Origin: JBLHZY01 sp047631555
GTDB lineage: Bacteria > Pseudomonadota > Alphaproteobacteria > Rhodobacterales > Rhodobacteraceae
DNA: 64,000 nt
Direction of reading: 5' to 3'
Assembly (NCBI GenBank): GCA_047631555.1
Contig: JBLHZY010000001.1
Coordinates: 372,001 to 436,000 of the forward strand
The notes below the pieces were generated by a model. It was given only the letters and a program-made list of their open reading frames with translations, was not told the DNA's origin and ran no database searches. The position numbers and the translations under genes were made by a program. Below are positions 61,155 through 64,000 of this stretch, piece by piece; within the stretch, counting starts at the first letter, position 1; every line of letters starts with the position of its first letter.

Positions 61155-61568
61155 CTATTCCTGTTTGATCGGAACGCCGTAAAGCTCCAAGCGGTGGCCC
61201 TTCAGCTGATAGCCAAGCTTGCGCGCAACGGCCTCCTGCAGGGCCTCAATCTCGGGATCACAAAACTCGATCACCTTGCCGGTGTTCATATCGATCAGAT
61301 GATCGTGATGATCGCGATCGGCCGTTTCATAGCGCGCGCGCCCGTCGCCAAATTCGTGCTTCTCAAGGATGCCGGATTCCTCAAACAACTTTACTGTCCG
61401 ATACACCGTCGCCAAAGAAATCCGCGGATCGCGCTCCGAGACGCGCGCATAAAGCTCTTCTACATCCGGGTGATCCTTTGCGCTGTCCAAAACGCTGGCA
61501 ATAACGCGGCGCTGCTCGGTAAGGCGCAAGCCGGCGTCTTCGCATCTCGCGATGATTGTATCGGTCAT
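61155..61568 (-). CDS. Fur-family metalloregulator (Fur/Mur)
   Basis: A 137-residue Fur-type repressor. The winged helix (residues 1-80) has GLRLTEQRRVIASVLDSA and ISLATVYRTVKLFEESGIL, followed by the metal-binding dimerisation domain with DRDHHDHLIDMNTGKVIEF. The usual CxxC zinc pair is absent, as in the alphaproteobacterial Mur branch, where the family often senses manganese. The start at 61568 is preceded by GGGGGAAGAC. It stands alone between a DMT exporter and an antiporter gene, with no metal-transport genes adjacent. Confidence 0.92.
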   Translation of the reverse strand: MTDTIIARCEDAGLRLTEQRRVIASVLDSAKDHPDVEELYARVSERDPRISLATVYRTVKLFEESGILEKHEFGDGRARYETADRDHHDHLIDMNTGKVIEFCDPEIEALQEAVARKLGYQLKGHRLELYGVPIKQE

Positions 61569-61672
61569 GTCTTCCCCCCGCGCGTGGCTTGCTTCGTCTC
61601 TATGCGATCTGGCCGCTGAGCTCTAGTATTTTTGACCATTAAGTCAGCGAAAATGGCCCGGCTGCGCGCGAG

Positions 61673-62923
<1,251 letters not shown>

Positions 62924-63053
62924 AGGGGCGCGGTTCCGTTTACGAGAAAAATTCTTCCCATATGTAGCACGCAGCCGCGCCCGCGAAAACCGCGAACGGC
63001 TTGACAGGGCATCCTTTTCAACCGACTGCTTCGTGATGGAAAGAAAAACCCGG

Positions 63054-63941
63054 ATGGATACATTTGGCGCGGTCTCGCTTGTGGGATTTGCGCTGTTACT
63101 GGCCTTCAATCAGGTCGGCATCAAGATCACCAATGAAGGCTTTCAGCCGGTGTTTTTTGCCGGCATCCGTTCGGTCGGTTCGGGCATTTTGGTTGCACTG
63201 TGGATCATGGCGCGCGGGCGGTCTTTGCGCATTGAGCGGCGCTTTTGGGGGCTGGCTCTGGCAATCGGGGTCTGTTTTTCGGCCGAGTTTATCTTGCTCT
63301 TCACCGCGCTTGATCTTGGCTCCGTGGCGCGCACCTCGGTGATCTTTTATACCATGCCTGTCTGGCTTGCCCTGATTGCGCATTTTGTGCTGCCTGATGA
63401 ACGGCTTAGCCCGACTAAAGCGCTCGGTCTTGCGCTTGCTTTTGGTGGCGCGGCTTGGGCCATTTTGGATCGAAGCAGCGGCGGCGAAGGCGGCAATGCG
63501 CCCAGCCTGATCGCGGATATCTGCGCTTTGGGCGGGGCTATGGGCTGGGCCGGGGTTGCGCTTTTGGTGCGGGGCACGCGCCTGCGTGAATTGCGCCCCG
63601 ATCTCCAACACCTCAGCCAACTGGTTGTTTCTGCGCCAATTCTGCTGATCGCGGCCTTCTTCTTTGGCCCCTTTATTCGCGAGGTCGAGCTGATCCATTA
63701 CGCCGGGCTCGCGTTTCAAATCGTGGTCATCTCGGGCGCAGGGTTTCTCTTTTGGATTTGGCTTTTGTCGATCTACCCCGCCTCAAGCGTGGCGTCGTTT
63801 TCCTTCCTCTCGCCGATCTTTGGCATCGCGCTTGGTTGGCTGATTTTGGGCGAACATGTCGGCCCGCAAACCGCAGGTGCAGGCGCATTGGTGGCCATCG
63901 GGCTGATCCTGATCAACCGCCGCCCAAGGCATCCCGGTTAA
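63054..63941 (+). CDS. DMT-superfamily (EamA) transporter
   Basis: A 295-residue membrane protein with ten predicted helices in two EamA repeats: MDTFGAVSLVGFALLLAFNQ, LFTALDLGSVARTSVIFYTM, then GAMGWAGVALLVRG and SIYPASSVASFSFLSPIFGI. The ATG at 63054 has GGAAAG about 10 bases upstream; ATG 63036 and GTG 63033 are alternatives. Distinct from the DMT gene at 60 kb. Substrate unknown. Its stop overlaps the end of the convergent gene that enters from the right edge. Confidence 0.9.
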   Translation: MDTFGAVSLVGFALLLAFNQVGIKITNEGFQPVFFAGIRSVGSGILVALWIMARGRSLRIERRFWGLALAIGVCFSAEFILLFTALDLGSVARTSVIFYTMPVWLALIAHFVLPDERLSPTKALGLALAFGGAAWAILDRSSGGEGGNAPSLIADICALGGAMGWAGVALLVRGTRLRELRPDLQHLSQLVVSAPILLIAAFFFGPFIREVELIHYAGLAFQIVVISGAGFLFWIWLLSIYPASSVASFSFLSPIFGIALGWLILGEHVGPQTAGAGALVAIGLILINRRPRHPG

Positions 63942-64000
63942 GTTCCGCAGAATGTCTGCAAAACCTGCTCGCTCTCAAGCGGCGGGCGGGCCAGGTCTGC
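63938..64000 (-). CDS. C-terminal end of an unidentified gene
   Basis: The last 20 codons of a minus-strand frame entering from the right window edge (ADLARPPLESEQVLQTFCGT, then TAA). Its stop overlaps the DMT gene's stop by 3 bases. Too short to identify; called because convergent 3'-end overlaps of this sort are common here and no other gene fills the edge. Confidence 0.4.
   Translation of the reverse strand, partial: ADLARPPLESEQVLQTFCGT

Overview
The window looks like chromosomal DNA of a Roseobacter-type alphaproteobacterium (Rhodobacterales). The inference rests on gene content and order: trpC-moaC-moeA-lexA; a LexA promoter with alphaproteobacterial GTTC-N7-GTTC boxes; monomeric NADP-isocitrate dehydrogenase; fused indolepyruvate:ferredoxin oxidoreductase; GapR; purL next to bolA and grxD; and a gene-transfer-agent (GTA) type lysis cassette. 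Base composition is fairly GC-rich and gene density is high, with many 4-bp ATGA overlaps.

Layout. 1-7.7 kb: truncated transketolase, a coiled-coil protein plus zapA, then grxD, bolA, a Cys-rich protein and purL on the minus strand, and a LysR regulator. 7.9-14.2 kb: fused indolepyruvate oxidoreductase, an acyltransferase, murI and argC. 14.2-19.2 kb: ccmE, five lysis-type genes (endolysin, holin, two tiny ORFs, a membrane protein), ccmF and ccmH, so a cell-lysis cassette sits inside the cytochrome c maturation operon. 19.2-25.1 kb: a PaaG-like crotonase, gltA, gltX and comEC. 25.1-28.4 kb: lexA, moeA, moaC, trpC. 28.7-34.9 kb: a FadB-like fusion protein whose dehydrogenase catalytic residues are replaced, a small membrane protein, gapR, a degenerate sulfotransferase-like protein, an iron-type ABC permease overlapping gluconokinase, and tRNA-Thr(TGT).

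34.98-41.5 kb is accessory and decaying: a gene-poor stretch after the tRNA, trmL, a divergent HxlR regulator/metallo-hydrolase pair, a truncated LuxR regulator, and a type I secretion ABC protein and membrane-fusion protein that both carry in-frame stops (the ABC gene also has two frameshifts). 41.6-45.9 kb: a three-gene MacB/DevBCA-like exporter. 46.2-48.4 kb: icd. 48.6-52.1 kb: a compact three-gene type VI secretion cargo module (DUF4123 adaptor, Tli4-like immunity protein, Tle-type lipase) with no other secretion genes in view.

52.1-64 kb: an M20 amidohydrolase, a PNPOx-like flavoprotein, a glycerate kinase with an N-terminal frameshift, an ArsR regulator with a SqrR/BigR-type cysteine pair, tyrS, anmK, a cupin, a small membrane protein and eno, two DMT exporters, a Fur/Mur regulator, a Na+/H+ antiporter and the tail of one further gene.

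The strongest candidates for new biology are the orphan T6SS lipase module, the lysis cassette inside the ccm operon with its two tiny coupled ORFs, and the FadB-like protein with a dismantled active site. Family assignments come from recognised motifs and gene order; no database search was run.
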